Positions 1 to 11,399 of a stretch of 64,000 nt of DNA are shown piece after piece. The notes under the pieces are model-generated. The model was given only the letters and a program-made list of their open reading frames with translations. It was not told the origin of the DNA and ran no database searches. Numbering within the stretch: position 1 is the stretch's first letter; every line of letters begins with the position of its first letter. Source of the DNA: Siniperca chuatsi (taxonomy: Eukaryota; Chordata; Actinopteri; Centrarchiformes; Sinipercidae); NCBI RefSeq assembly GCF_020085105.1, contig NC_058055.1, forward strand, positions 16,687,822-16,751,821. The letters are read 5' to 3'. A program made the translations under genes and the position numbers.

Positions 1-137
1 GCAGAAATGACGATAACTATTCGAACCACATTATGATAAATATTTTAAAGTTTGAGTTAAAAATTATTGAATATACAAAAACATCACAAGTCTTAATATT
101 GATGTACTCTAATATTTTTATTTTGCATTTGGTATAC

Positions 138-3100
138 CTGATAGTCTGTCGTTTCCATCCCAAAGCTGAGCAGACAGCTGCCTTCCTCCAAACCAGCGAC
201 CATTGAACGACTGAATGCATGCATCGGCTTGCTCAGGCTCCTTAAATGCGATCGATGCCACGCCGCCTGGGTGTCTCTGCAGCACAAACACAACCACATA
301 CCAGCTCTTTAGTGATGCCACTGACATAAAATGCAAACCATTCTACTGTGACTCTGAAACTGATTACATTAAACTTACATCAAAGAGGATGACCTTCTTG
401 ACCTCCCCGAACTTCTCACACTCTGTCCGCAGATCGTCACGATACTCATTCAACACCAGTGGGTCTTCCTAAAGAAGGCCAACACCACAGTGATTAATAA
501 CCCTCAATGGACACAGTCTGTGTGCGTGTGTGTGCATATGTGTGTCTCTCCGCACCTCAAAGTCACTGGGATGGAACATGTTCCTAATGATGACAACTTT
601 TTCATGCCTCTTCCTCACTTCTCCTAGCTTCTCTGGCCTCCAGTCTAACTGTCTGCACAGACAAAGACACAGACAAACAGGCACAATCAGTAGGAACCCA
701 TGCATTCATATGTTCATGCTTGATTATTTATCTTCTCTTAATCCACTTCAGCGTTTTGGGGAGTGGAGTTTATCCGTCAATGCAGAGTGGGACTTGTGGG
801 AGGTTAAATAAAAAGAACAGGAAGTAGAGTTTACTTCTGTTGCTGCTGCATCTTCTTCCTATAATCTTTGCTCTTCTTCTTCTTCTTGCTGGCATCATAC
901 TGGCCCTTTAGCTCAAACCGTGCTGCTTCCACGTGGAGTCTGTAACCTCTGACCTCTGACTCGTCAATCAGACGCAGAGCCAATGCCACCGACTCCTTCT
1001 GCAGAGAATCACAAGCACACACACTGTAACTTCACTTGGGTGTAATGCAATACTAAAATACTAACTTCTACTCTGTACTGTGTGATTCAAAGCCAAAACC
1101 CAAGAGACACAAGACAAAGAAAAGATGCATCGGAGAGTGAATGTTGAAGTTACATTCGTCAGCTGGTCAGAAAGAGGGCTCCAAATGAATGCTAATGTAG
1201 CTCCATGTCATGCAAACATGTTAGCAATATCAACTTTATAAGGTGATAATATTTAACAATAGTTTCAGGAGCTCTTCCGCCCTCTAGTATGATTTTTGTG
1301 CTGCTTTAAAGTTTACACAATTATGTTATCTCTTTGAGAGTGAGAACACTTTTGTTTTTGTTGCCAAACAGAGAAAAGTGTGTCTGATTCTGTGTCTCTA
1401 ACTACTAAAGGACTAAAACAGAGGTCATGTTAATAACATGCAGACAAACTGATATTGTGATGCAACCATTTTAGACATTCAGTGCGTTTACATGCATGTT
1501 ACAGTTGGCTCCAGTGAGCTTCTTAACTGTCATTTAAACAAGAAACTTGGTTACCATAACTGGGAGATTAGAGAAACATGATTTCCCCAGGTTGGAACGC
1601 CAATTTCATAGCCAATGTATGTAATCGGCTTTTTACAAGTACCTATGTGCATGACAAAGACTGCAGACAGGGAAAGTAACAGCAGAGCAGGTGGATGAAA
1701 GGACAGATAATTACACTGAAAATAATTCCACCGAAAGTCTGACTAAAACTAAAACACAGTGTAGCCTCTACGTGTCTAGATAAGTTGGTTTCCACTGCTG
1801 AACATTTGACTATTTGTAAATTATTAACATTAATATAACATTTGCACTGCTGTCTGTCTGCCCTCTCACTGTTCTGACAGTCTGCTCTGACACACACACC
1901 ATAAAAAAAAGGTCAGGAAGCAGAGTCTTCTATCACTAATACAGTTATAGTAAGTAATCCGCACTTCCAAAATAAGATCAGGGGTCGGGGAGAAATCCAA
2001 TTACCGACCTGCTGCATGTTTACACGGATTTACAGCAACCAGGTTACTACAGTGCACATAAATGTTTTCTGATCAGCTGCGTAACCTGGTTTCTTTGAGT
2101 AACCTGATTAATTAAGTGCATGTAAATGTAGTGACTGAGTTAAGAGGCGGATATAGTGCAAAAACAGACTGACTCACAAGAGGTTCTGTTTATACTACAC
2201 TGAGAGTCTGCATTCACAGATGTGTTTACACACGTTTGTCTGCACAAATGGTCAGATGGCAAATTTTACGTCACACTATAAATTAAAGCTTCGGGCAAGC
2301 AGAAGAACAGAGTAACCTTGAGATAGCAGCAGAGGCCATCTCCCTTCAGATTTCCTTCTTTGTCCTTGTAGAGTTTGACCTTGTACTCTTCAGTGATGGG
2401 GTCCCGCATCACAATGCCGCACTTGGACATCAACTCAGCAAACTCCTCAGTGCTGATGTCCAGAGGCAGGCCTGAGGAAAGGAGACCAGGTGAGACAAAT
2501 AAGAGTGAGAGAGAGAGAGAGTGAGATAGGATAAACAGAGTCAGCTACTCATTGGACAGCTGTCTCCTTGACAATGAGAAAAAAAAAATGTTAGCGATAC
2601 CAACCTGATACATAGACGTTCGTGTTTTTATTGTCGTCAATATCAAACCACCCTACATGCGCAAAAAAGGGAAAAAAGCATTTATCAAAAGATGCATTAG
2701 TACAAACTTAAACTTTACATATAAATCTATATTGTAGAAAAGGTTTCAGTCGTAGTCATCTGGACACTGTTTTCAGAATCAAGACGTTTCGGCTCCCATC
2801 CGGAAGTCATTCTCAATTGAGAATGACTTCCGGATGGGAGCCGAAACATCTTGAAACGATAGAACACTCCTGGACGAATGAGGGACTACACCGTCATAAA
2901 TCTATATTGTAAACAAACATAATTACTACTGTAGACAGAGAGAAAGGTGGAAACATACACCAATGAATGTAGCTCTTAAAAAAAACAAAACAGATTTGTA
3001 TACCACCATTAGTTGATTCCTATTTGTGTGTTAGTTACTGCACTGGTTTTCTCTCTCCTCTCTGGTTGTGGATGTCGCTTTACCTGGCTCTGCTTTCCTC

Positions 3101-3851
3101 TTCTCCCCTTTCTGCTTGGCTTCTTTAGCTGGGCTCTCCTGCTGGTCTGGGTTCGGGTGCTGGGTGGCATCTCCTATGTTCTCCTTTTCTGAAGGCTTGC
3201 CTGGTTCTGGGCCTGCTGGGTCGGTGCTGCTCACTGCAGCGTTGTTAGCATCTGGATCTCCTTCCTGAGTGAAGCCATAGTTGGCCTGGTAGGCTGCAAT
3301 GAAGTCCTCTGTTATCTAGAGAAACGAAGCAAACCTACTTAACATTAACACGAAAACAGGCTCTGACCAGTTTTGCCAAGTTAACACTGTTGTTGCCATG
3401 CCACAGCTCCTCCGGACAGAGTTACATAGTATACTGTACATCGCAATGTCAACCAAATTGACAAAGAGTACAGCTTTACAATAACCACAACAGGCACAAC
3501 CCATAATTAGTGTTGACAAAATAAGGCCACATACATTTAAATGCAGAATCATATATATGCCAGACTGCTGCAAATACAACAGCAAAAATAGCAGCAATAA
3601 AGATCTGAAGCTCAGTCCCTGAGAGACTTTAAAGAACAAATATGATGTGGGAAAACAAAAGCTGAGAGGTGAAGAAAAGTTCGTACTTTAGGGAACCAGG
3701 CCTTCTTTTCATGGTCCCAGTCATACACAGTCCCGTCCTCTGGGTCAGTGTAGGTGTTGGGGTCAGAGCCATCCTCATTTCTCTGGCTGTAGAGTTCCTG
3801 CAGCCGCAGCTGCTCCAGAAACTCTTTGTTGGCATCCGATCCACCACTCAT
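138..3851 (-). CDS. htatsf1: HIV Tat-specific factor 1 homolog (Tat-SF1), 5' eight coding exons; C-terminus off window
   Basis: Splicing and transcription-elongation factor that binds the U2 snRNP protein SF3B1 through a C-terminal UHM domain. Coding exons in transcript order: 3851-3687, 3315-3084, 2652-2605, 2471-2317, 998-835, 652-556, 468-379 and 276-138. All have GT/AG borders and compatible phases. The start MSGGSDANKE lies directly after an acceptor (tgcag|ATG), so the 5' UTR exon is further upstream. Visible parts are the N-terminal motif DWDHEKKAWFPK (about residues 44-55), RRM1 from NTNVYVSGLP (about 141) to KGDGLCCYL (about 191-199), a lysine-rich linker with DASKKKKKSKDYRKK, then the UHM with VVIIRNMFHP and the R-x-F-type motif GRWFGGRQ. 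The human protein aligns along the whole stretch. The long acidic tail expected after the UHM is outside the window. Oddity: the last exon is 139 nt where human needs 138, and one extra A shifts the frame after WDG (see findings). Identity is sure; integrity of the last exon is not. Confidence 0.93.
1480..2133. mobile_element. MITE-like element, about 650 bp, inside an htatsf1 intron
   Basis: The left end cagtgcgtttacatgca (1480-1496) and the reverse complement of the right end (2117-2133) match at 14 of 17 positions, forming terminal inverted repeats. The interior contains further palindromic pairs (accaggttact / gtaacctggtt) typical of non-autonomous DNA transposons in fish. No coding frame. 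No clear target-site duplication. The family is not named. Confidence 0.55.
2780..2853. repeat. Loop-less perfect hairpin palindrome, 37-bp arms
   Basis: Positions 2780-2816 are the reverse complement of 2817-2853 with a single mismatch (36 of 37), meeting at tcaattga with no spacer. The arm carries acgtttcggctcccatccgg. The flanking gtcatctggacactgttttc belongs to a repeat that I recall as common in fish. It lies in an htatsf1 intron, 128 bp upstream (in transcript terms) of the 48-nt third exon. Confidence 0.85.
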
Positions 3852-4409
3852 CTGCAACAAGATGTCAAATTAACTAGGTCAGCAAGCCATTACATTTCAG
3901 CATGTACAAAACAGTTGTTTTATGCCTAAATGTGGCAAGTCTTTTACACTGAAGTAGTGTTTAATATCCTGCTTTGCCATTTTCTATTTAATATTTCAGA
4001 AGTTGCTGCAAAATGAAGTCTTGCAAAGATTTAGGATGATTTGGTTACTTTTCATCAAAAGCCAGAAAAGAAAGCAAAGTGCTCATAGATTTAGTAAAAA
4101 TATGCCAAACGTGTGTGGTTCAACAAATATGGTTGCCTGTGGCCAAAGCAGGATAGTAAACGCATATGACACTTTCCTAGTCGGGCCACTAATGACTGAA
4201 CACAACAAGCACTGCTACTGGCACCACCCGCAACTCATGAAAAGTGTCAGCCAGTTGCTTTAATTCATTACTTTCTGATTATTGAGAACTGACAGCTTGA
4301 CTCAGTGTTAGCATGCTAGCTTGGACATATTCAAATCTGCTGCCCTTGTTCGCACAGCTGTTGTGGTTCAGTTCACATCAGGATAACTGACAGATGCACA
4401 TTTGGTCAT
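3852..4409 (-). other. htatsf1: htatsf1 5' intron, non-repeat part
   Basis: Intron between the unseen 5' UTR exon and the start-codon exon. The acceptor (cttgttgcag) abuts the ATG. Apart from short open frames with no family resemblance I see nothing in this part; the rest of the intron is the two nested MITEs at 4410-4777. Confidence 0.5.
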
Positions 4410-4616
4410 TAGAGCTGCAACGATTAATCGATTTGTTGGCAAATTAATCGCCAACTATTTTAAGAATCGATCAATCGGTTTGAGTAATTTTTTAAGAAAA
4501 CAAAAGTCAAAATTCTCTGATTGCAGCATCTTAAATGTGGCTATTTTCTGGTTTCTTTACTCTTCTTTGACAGTAAACTGAATATATTTGGGTTGTGGAC
4601 AAAACAAGACATTTTA
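4410..4616 (+). mobile_element. hAT-like MITE ('attaatcgatta' family), copy 1, interrupted
   Basis: Begins tagagctgcaacgattaatc, the family's terminal repeat, and continues with the shared interior up to gacaaaacaagacatttta. It is then broken by another MITE at 4617. Confidence 0.6.
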
Positions 4617-4777
4617 GGACCCTTGTCCTGCATGTTTTAGATCTCTCCTTGCTCCAACACAGCTGATTTAAATGATCAGCTTGTTATCAAGCAGCTTCAG
4701 GAGTTCATAACGAGTTAATCATCTGAATCAGCTATGTGGGAGCAGGGAGAGATCTAAAACATGCAGGACAAGGGGCC
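4617..4777. mobile_element. Short MITE with near-perfect terminal inverted repeats, nested in copy 1
   Basis: The ends ccttgtcctgcatgttttag and its reverse complement near 4754-4773 pair over about 35 bp with one mismatch. The interior is itself palindromic (aacacagctgatt / aatcagctatgt). I recognise the sequence type (gcatgttttagatctctcc) as a widespread fish repeat, but the family name is not certain. Confidence 0.7.
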
Positions 4778-4849
4778 AAAAATAAATAACGTTAGCTAGC
4801 GTTACCTTTTACAACGATAATCCAGGCAAACAAAAATCTGGTAGGTGCG

Positions 4850-5275
4850 AAGGTAACGAAACAGACTCCCTCCGTCTAAAGACCCAACCAGAACGCACTC
4901 GCTTTTGTATTTTGATAATGTAGGTAAAGTTAGTGTTTTAAATTAATTTTACTTTAAAACGTTAACCACTATCTGGTAAAATTACCCCCAGCCCAGCCCG
5001 CGACGACGAATGAAGTACTTCCGCTGTCAAGTTCCGAGTGCGCGTGCGTTAACCTGGGAATGAGGCGCTCGATTTGTAATACAGCTTCTACCTTCCCAAC
5101 CGAACCGGACGTTAAAACACAACGGACGATCACTCCGCCCGCAGTTTTTTGTTTTTTAAAGACAGCGCGAATCGACCGCATGTTTCGGAGGAAAACAAGC
5201 GCCGACAGCTCAGCTAGCTAGCTTTCAATGTAGCTAACAGGTAAGTAGCTTAGCAAATCTTTACTTCGGTTTGTC
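4850..5275. promoter_or_regulatory. Shared head-to-head promoter region of htatsf1 (-) and bod1 (+)
   Basis: This interval separates two divergently transcribed genes and is richer in CpG (cgcgacgacgaatg, gtgcgcgtgcgtt, gaaccggacgtt) than the AT-rich flanks. The bod1 start codon is at 5276. The htatsf1 start codon is at 3851 just after an acceptor, so its non-coding first exon should lie here; several minus-strand GT donors are possible and I cannot choose between them. No TATA box is evident, as is usual for housekeeping bidirectional promoters. The boundaries are estimates. Confidence 0.5.
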
Positions 5276-7429
5276 ATGGCGGAGGGTAGCGGTAACGTTA
5301 ACGTCGGTCCGGCCAACCTTCCTCCGGGAGACCCGCAGCTGATCGGTATGATCGTGGAGCATCTGAAGAACCGGGGGCTTTTTGACGAGTTCCGTCGGGA
5401 CTGCCTGGCCGACGTTGATACGAAGGTAACTTAGTTAGCTAAAGCTACCTAGGCTACTTCTACGGTTTAACTTTAGCAAACCAGACTCAAAGCTAACTAG
5501 CCAGTATTGATCGAGCTTTTGATTGGCATTTAGCTATAAACCCTTATGCTAATTTAATTGGGATAAACTTAGCAGTGTGTTCTTTTAGTTGTTTCATGTG
5601 CAGCATATTTCGCTTCGTATGCTAACTATGGTGCTAACTGTTAATGCTGTATTATGACTTGTTTACATCGCCGTCATTGCTGCCAGCCTGCCTACCAGAA
5701 CCTGCGACAGAAAGTTGACAACTTTGTCACGTCGCAGCTGAGCACACAGGACTGGAACCCGTCTATCAACAAGAACCAGATGAGGAACGGACTGAGGCAA
5801 AGTGTTGTCCAGTGAGTGTTATCTTTAACAGTCTGTGACTCATTACACGTCCTGTGTACACTATAGTGGAACAGCAATGTAAAATGTACAGCTACTTTAT
5901 GAATTCAGGATATTTTTAATTAGGAATTGTATTAATTTGCTTCTGGAAAGGCAACCTTTTTACGGTAATCCACAGATTAGTCTGCAGTTAATGGTTTTAT
6001 AGCATTCATTTGCTATCACATGTGAAATCCAGTCAGGGTGCTAGATTGTACCATTAAAGGGCTTCTCCAGGTGTGTAGTGTTGCACTTCTGTGAAATGGG
6101 GGGACTCCGGAGAGACAGATTAAAGAAAAAGGATACTGAAAATTAGGGCTTATTTTCATCACCAGTTAATCACTTGATTGTTTTTACTAATAATTGATTA
6201 ATCATTTGGTCTAAAAAAAAAAAATCCCCCTCATAATATCCTAGAACCCAAGGTGACATCTTCAAATGTCTTGTTTTGTCCGACCAACAGTCCAAAACCC
6301 AAAGATATTCAATTTACAATGATATAAAACAGAGAAAAGCAGGAAATCCTCACATGGGAGAAGCTGGAGAATGGATTGTGTTTTTGCTAGAAAAAATTAC
6401 CTAAACGATTCACCAATTTTCAAAATAGTTACTGATTTATTTTCTTTTGATTTTCTTTTTGATTAATCGACTAATCGTCGCAGGTCTAGTCAAAATCCAA
6501 GTAGCACAATCTGAGATATCTGGACTCTTTGTCTCTAATATGTCAGGTCCTATTATTCCCATTATGCCCCTCAACAGTGTCAATGTACATACAATATTGT
6601 TCATTTCAACATCTAAGTCGCAATTATGACTGCGAAACTCGTATTTTTCTGAAAACTCCACTCCAATATATCTGATTTGGAGCTTAATAATATGCTGAAA
6701 AAGCAAACAAATATGGATGCCAAAGGCTGTTGTTCAAGGTAATTAAACCTGAATTTAATGGATACGATGCTATATTGTCAATTCACACAACCATCTCGGG
6801 CTACCATATAACCGTCATGAGTTGTCTGATGACATGAATGCTCACATGTTGTGTATATATGGGAATCTGTCCCATCTCTAGCCAAGATAACCCTAATGGC
6901 ATGTTTAGCTTTCTTAGACTTAAGAAAGCTCCTTCAGAGGCACAGAACAACTGTTTTCACAGGTTGTGTAGAACTCTCCACAAAGATTAAACTGATCTTG
7001 ATGTGTAAAATTGGTGGAGCTCCCCTTTAATGGTGATCGTACCTAACTAACTGTTGATTAGACTTGAAGAGAGCTTCATTTAAAAAAAAAAAAAAAAAAA
7101 AAAAATAGCAATGTAACTTGAGTAATCGTTAAGTCAAATAACTCTTTGGGTGGGCTTTTTAGTACTTTTCCCACTCCCGTTCCTTTCAGGTTTAACTCCT
7201 GTTTGTGTTTTTAAGATCAGGTATGCTGGAGTCCGGCGTGGACAGGATCATCACTCAGGTTGTGGACCCCAAGATGAACCACACTTTCCGGCCGCACATA
7301 GAAACTGCCATTCATGATTTCCTGTCAGGGGACAGGAAGGAGGAGAACACCTTGAGTTCTAACTCGGCACCGTCTGAACAGACAGAAACACAGGAGGCCC
7401 CGCCAGCTTCTGGTCCCAAAACCCCCTGA
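5276..7429 (+). CDS. bod1: Biorientation of chromosomes in cell division protein 1
   Basis: Small kinetochore/spindle-pole protein that inhibits PP2A-B56 and is needed for chromosome biorientation. Exons: 5276-5425, 5687-5811 and 7216-7429 (stop TGA 7427-7429), giving 162 residues. Introns begin AAG|gtaact and CA|gtgagt and end ccag|CC and ttaag|A. The conserved core runs from [20 protein letters not shown] (about residues 15-34) through [20 protein letters not shown] and [20 protein letters not shown] to [20 protein letters not shown]. It is near-identical in pattern to human BOD1. The N-terminus is shorter than the Gly/Ala-rich human one, and the C-terminal tail ([20 protein letters not shown]) is low-complexity and diverged. 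The start atg (tcATGg) is the first in-frame ATG and gives the family's MA- beginning. It is not BOD1L1, which is far longer. A candidate poly(A) signal aataaa lies at 8707-8712. Confidence 0.95.
6145..6489 (+). mobile_element. hAT-like MITE ('attaatcgatta' family), copy 2, in bod1 intron 2
   Basis: Most complete copy. It contains accagttaatcacttgattg near the left end and ends gattaatcgactaatcgtcg caggtctag. The interior block aaagatattcaatttacaat at 6300-6319 recurs with one change in copy 7 at 56516. No coding capacity. Confidence 0.75.
7082..7105 (+). repeat. Poly(A) tract in bod1 intron 2
   Basis: 24 consecutive A residues, followed about 110 bases later by the exon 3 acceptor. A likely length-variable site. 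Confidence 0.9.
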
Positions 7430-9124
7430 GGTCTGTCACAAACTGAAGTATAGTCTAAGGTCAAGAACGATTTTAGAAATACAGTTAAGAAATCAGTATT
7501 TTCTCTCTTACTGCAGGTACACATGCTGGTCTACACATAATGTATGGCTGTGGTAGCCTTTTGAAAGGTGCAGCATCAGACAAGAGGAAGACAAAGGAGG
7601 AGGTTGTTTCCTGCTACCTCTGTTTAACAGACTAGAGTCTGGAGGAGTCTGGAGTGTTTCTGCATTCAAAATGTTCAGCATGAGATGTTGTTTCATTACC
7701 CGTCTGTGCTGCGCGAAGCTACTGCTGGAGAAGTTGAACAATGCTGAGTGGTGCACTCTCACTGCACAGCTCTGCCTTTTAGAAAAACATGGCACAAACC
7801 TGGATTATTATTTTTGATTTCATTTTTTTATGTGCCATATCAGACAAATTTTTATTTTGAGAAGCTTTATATTGTGCATTGCAGATTTCTTACTCATGCT
7901 GTTTTTGTGTCTAGACATTTTCCACTAATAACATGTTGACTAACAATATGTTAAACCTGCAAGCTCTGTTCATGCGAATTCAGAATGAGTGGAGTCAACG
8001 GGCTGGTTGACTTCTAACTCGCTAGCGGTATAAACAGGGTGTCTGCAGTTTCTTGATAAGTCTCAAATTGAATTATTGAATGACATGTTTGTAAATATAT
8101 TTTGTTCAGTATCTTAATTTTTCACATCACACCATGTCCGGTTTCCTTTTGGTGCATGTATTTGGTGTATATTGATTGTGCATCTTATCTGCTTAACTAA
8201 ACACAGTTGACATCATGTTGCGCTCTGTCTTCTTTTTCTTATTCTACCTATTTGTAGTTCCTGTGCTTTTGTTAGTAAAGATACTCTGATGTATGTAAAG
8301 CTATTTGGCAAGTTTGTGAAAAGATGTAAGCCACGCAATCAATTATTTCCTCTGAGTGATGGCAGCAACCTTTTCTGTTTCCCGTGATTGAAAACAGAGA
8401 GCAGAGCCCATAATCATAAAACAGTACCACTAGGTGGGGTAGTTGTTATCAGTTATGTATTTTATGGCAGAATCCACCAAAACGTATTCGTAGGCTTATA
8501 TTTTAGAGGCAAACCTCCTGATTCTACTGCCTGAAATGGTTTTGCAGTGACTGCTGCTCATATACAGGTCCTATCTGCATATTACAGATACAGAAGGATT
8601 GTCATGTCAGGAGGGGGGGAAGTATACTCCATTGCTACAACTACTTGTGTTCATCCTGTTTTGTGAAATACATCAACCCTGCAGAGACATGCATACTGGT
8701 GTAAAAAATAAAAATTTAAAAAAAAGCCTTTAAAAACATTTTAATGTAATATGCATCAAATATCCAATAGTATATCTCTAAAAAAAAAAAAAAAAAAAAA
8801 GACTAAAGCCGCAAGTAGTGTCTCTGTCTTTGGGATGGCCGGTTTTGTTTATAATTTCCTGACGGGGTCAAAGGCAAAATTCAGCAGCCATGGCACTCTC
8901 AAAGCCCCAATAAATCCGTCAGTTTTCAGTGTGTGTGTGTGTGTGTGTGTGTCATCACAGCTTGCGTAACTTTATTGATCTAACTGCTTGTTTTTGGCAG
9001 GAGACTGATCCACACGTTAACACAAATATGTGTGTCTGTAAATCTGTTGCTCTTTGTTTGTCTTTGTGTGGGAAGTCAGATACACTTTAAGTATTGCACT
9101 GAACAGATTGATCAATGGATATAT
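7430..9124 (+). other. bod1 3' UTR and start of bod1-stc2 intergenic region
   Basis: Contains the bod1 3' UTR (candidate aataaa at 8707-8712), a 21-base poly(A) at 8780-8800 and a (GT)n at about 8931-8952. No coding frame beyond chance ORFs. Confidence 0.5.
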
Positions 9125-9460
9125 TTTTAGATTAGATTAGATTCCACTTTATTATCATTGCACAGAGCACAGGTACTGAGACAACGAAATGCAGTTTAGC
9201 GTCTAACCACAAGTGCAGATACATATGTAAATAATAAAGAGTAAGGCTTATATATAAGATCTATACAGTATGAACATTAAAGCAGTTACAGTAGGCAGTG
9301 CAAGTATATGTATAACAGAGTGCAGGTGTAAGTACAAGTAATGCTAATAGTAAGACATATACAGAATTAACAGCTGGAGGTATGATATGAATACGGTGAT
9401 ACACTATAGATCCGATATGTACAGTATAAATAAGAATACACTATAGGTCAGATATATACA
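9125..9460 (+). repeat. Interspersed repeat, unclassified
   Basis: Starts attagattagattccacttt and carries tgcacagagcacaggtactg and caacgaaatgcagtttagcg, a sequence I recognise as recurrent in teleost genomes. It then degenerates into tacagtat/gtacagta-type short repeats. Probably the 3' part of a retroelement; class unknown. Confidence 0.45.
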
Positions 9461-11399
9461 ACATCAATTAATGAAATACCCAATAGTTTCATCACTTTAT
9501 TTATTTTTTGCTCTGTGCAAAAACTTGCAAAATAAATAAATGTATTAATGCACTGATTACTTCATTTGCTAAAACTTTTTCAAAATTCCTGTTTTTAATC
9601 GTTCAGTGAGATATCGATTAATACAGTGCTTTATAACCATTTAAATTACACTTGTGGTCCTCCATATGAGTTCAGCTAAAGCACAAAAAATCACATTTTC
9701 TTATTTACCCCTAGTGGTGCTCAAAGAATCAAAAAAATGTGTTGTATTTGAGAAACACAACAGCAGCATGCCTTTACAAAAATATAGTCGTGGTAACTCT
9801 GGATAATGTGTAGACCTCACCTTGAACTGTTTTACCGAAGAAATCACGCCAAAACGATGCACACAAATGAAATGCCACATACCTCCATTGTATTGGAGGC
9901 AAATATGTCAAAACCTCATCACATAAAAACAAATCGTATCTGCATGTTGTTTGTGTTAACTGACACGTGAAACCATGCAGCACCAGCGATATGTGTCCTT
10001 TAAGTGGGTTAAGTTCTGCGTCCTGTAGGAAACTGAACACATAAGAGCAAAACAGGCAACTGATCAGAGTTTATGAAGCCAAAGGTTATGGTAATGCTTC
10101 CTCCTGAGATCAATGATCACACACATGTGGGTCCTGCATGTGTACTGTTTGCTTAGTGGTGTCTATGTGCATTAGTGTGCCATTTTGGACATGTGTGTGT
10201 GTGTTCTGTGTCGGGGTGAAGGGTCATTGTGTGGGTGGTCATCAGGGGTTGTGTGAGGGAAGCTGTGGGATGTTGTTTTGAAGCAGGATGAGAGAGAAAA
10301 AGTCCTCCAACAGATGTCCAAACATTAGCCTTGTCTTCCCCAATTGGGCCCCTGCATGGACACACACATAAACACACCCTGTCTTTCTACCTTGACCTCC
10401 CACTACAACACACACACACTTGTTCTCAACCACGTTCACTGAAGGCCTCTTGGATGCAGACGTGGATAAACCCGAGGAGGCAGGGGAGCAAGGAGCGAGA
10501 GGTTTGTTTGACTCACCATGGAGACTCTGACGTCATGGTGTCACGTGACTGTGGTCTGTCTCTTTGTGGATGTCTAGGGTCAGAGGTCATGGCCATTATG
10601 AGACAAAACATACAACCACAACAACTAGGCTGCAAGATCTGAAAGTATCGTGAAGAAAAAAAATAAAGTTGAACTCACCTTGGACTTACAAACGTGTTAC
10701 AAGTTGCATTTAGAGAAACAATTAACATCATTAGAACTGGCTGGGAGATATATTCAAATAATACTGTATATTTGGATACAACTGTTTGACGTGACTGTTC
10801 TAGCTCACAAATTGTCTGAAACTACCAACAGTTATAGTAACCAAAAGAAGAAATAAAGTACTCACATTAGTGGGGGGTTTTTTGGTTCCTATCCTATCCT
10901 ATTTTCTAAAGAGTTGGTTCAGTTACCTCTAGTTGTTTCCACTGTAGCCATGACAGTTTTGGTTTTATCTGCTGAGGTTTTGAGATATCTGTCGCTGAGA
11001 TTTCTGCTTCCAACCCCGATACAATGGAGGTGAATTTGGGTGAACTCTCAGAACTCAGTGACACATTTTAAAGAGAGGGTGACCGCACACTATGCTACAA
11101 TGATTTTTTGTTATCACAGATGTTTGGTATTTTTTTAAGGAAAGTTTAACCAAAGTATCAGATGCAGCCTTATATAAAACGTACACCGCCTGGTGGCAAT
11201 CTCAGAGTTAAAGTTACACCATATAATTAATAAGCATTTTAAGAAGTTGAAAAATACATCTGCATCTACAAACATTTTGACAGACATATCATCAAAACTA
11301 TACCCCTTAGAGCATGTTCCAAAAAATGTTAGCAATGCTAACTCATCACAATCTGTGTGTGTGTGTGTGTGTCTTGCCTAGAATAAAATATTAGGATAT
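9461..11399. other. Intergenic bod1-stc2; no gene seen
   Basis: AT-rich single-copy-looking DNA with short CA/GT runs (10191-10203, 10408-10420, 11355-11372). The longest open frame (10331-10642 on plus) shows no family motif and runs through CA-repeat peptide (HTHTCS), so I do not call it. Confidence 0.4.

Noticed and set aside
10331..10642. 103-aa plus-strand frame between bod1 and stc2
   Set aside because: Includes CA-repeat-encoded His/Thr residues and no recognisable domain.
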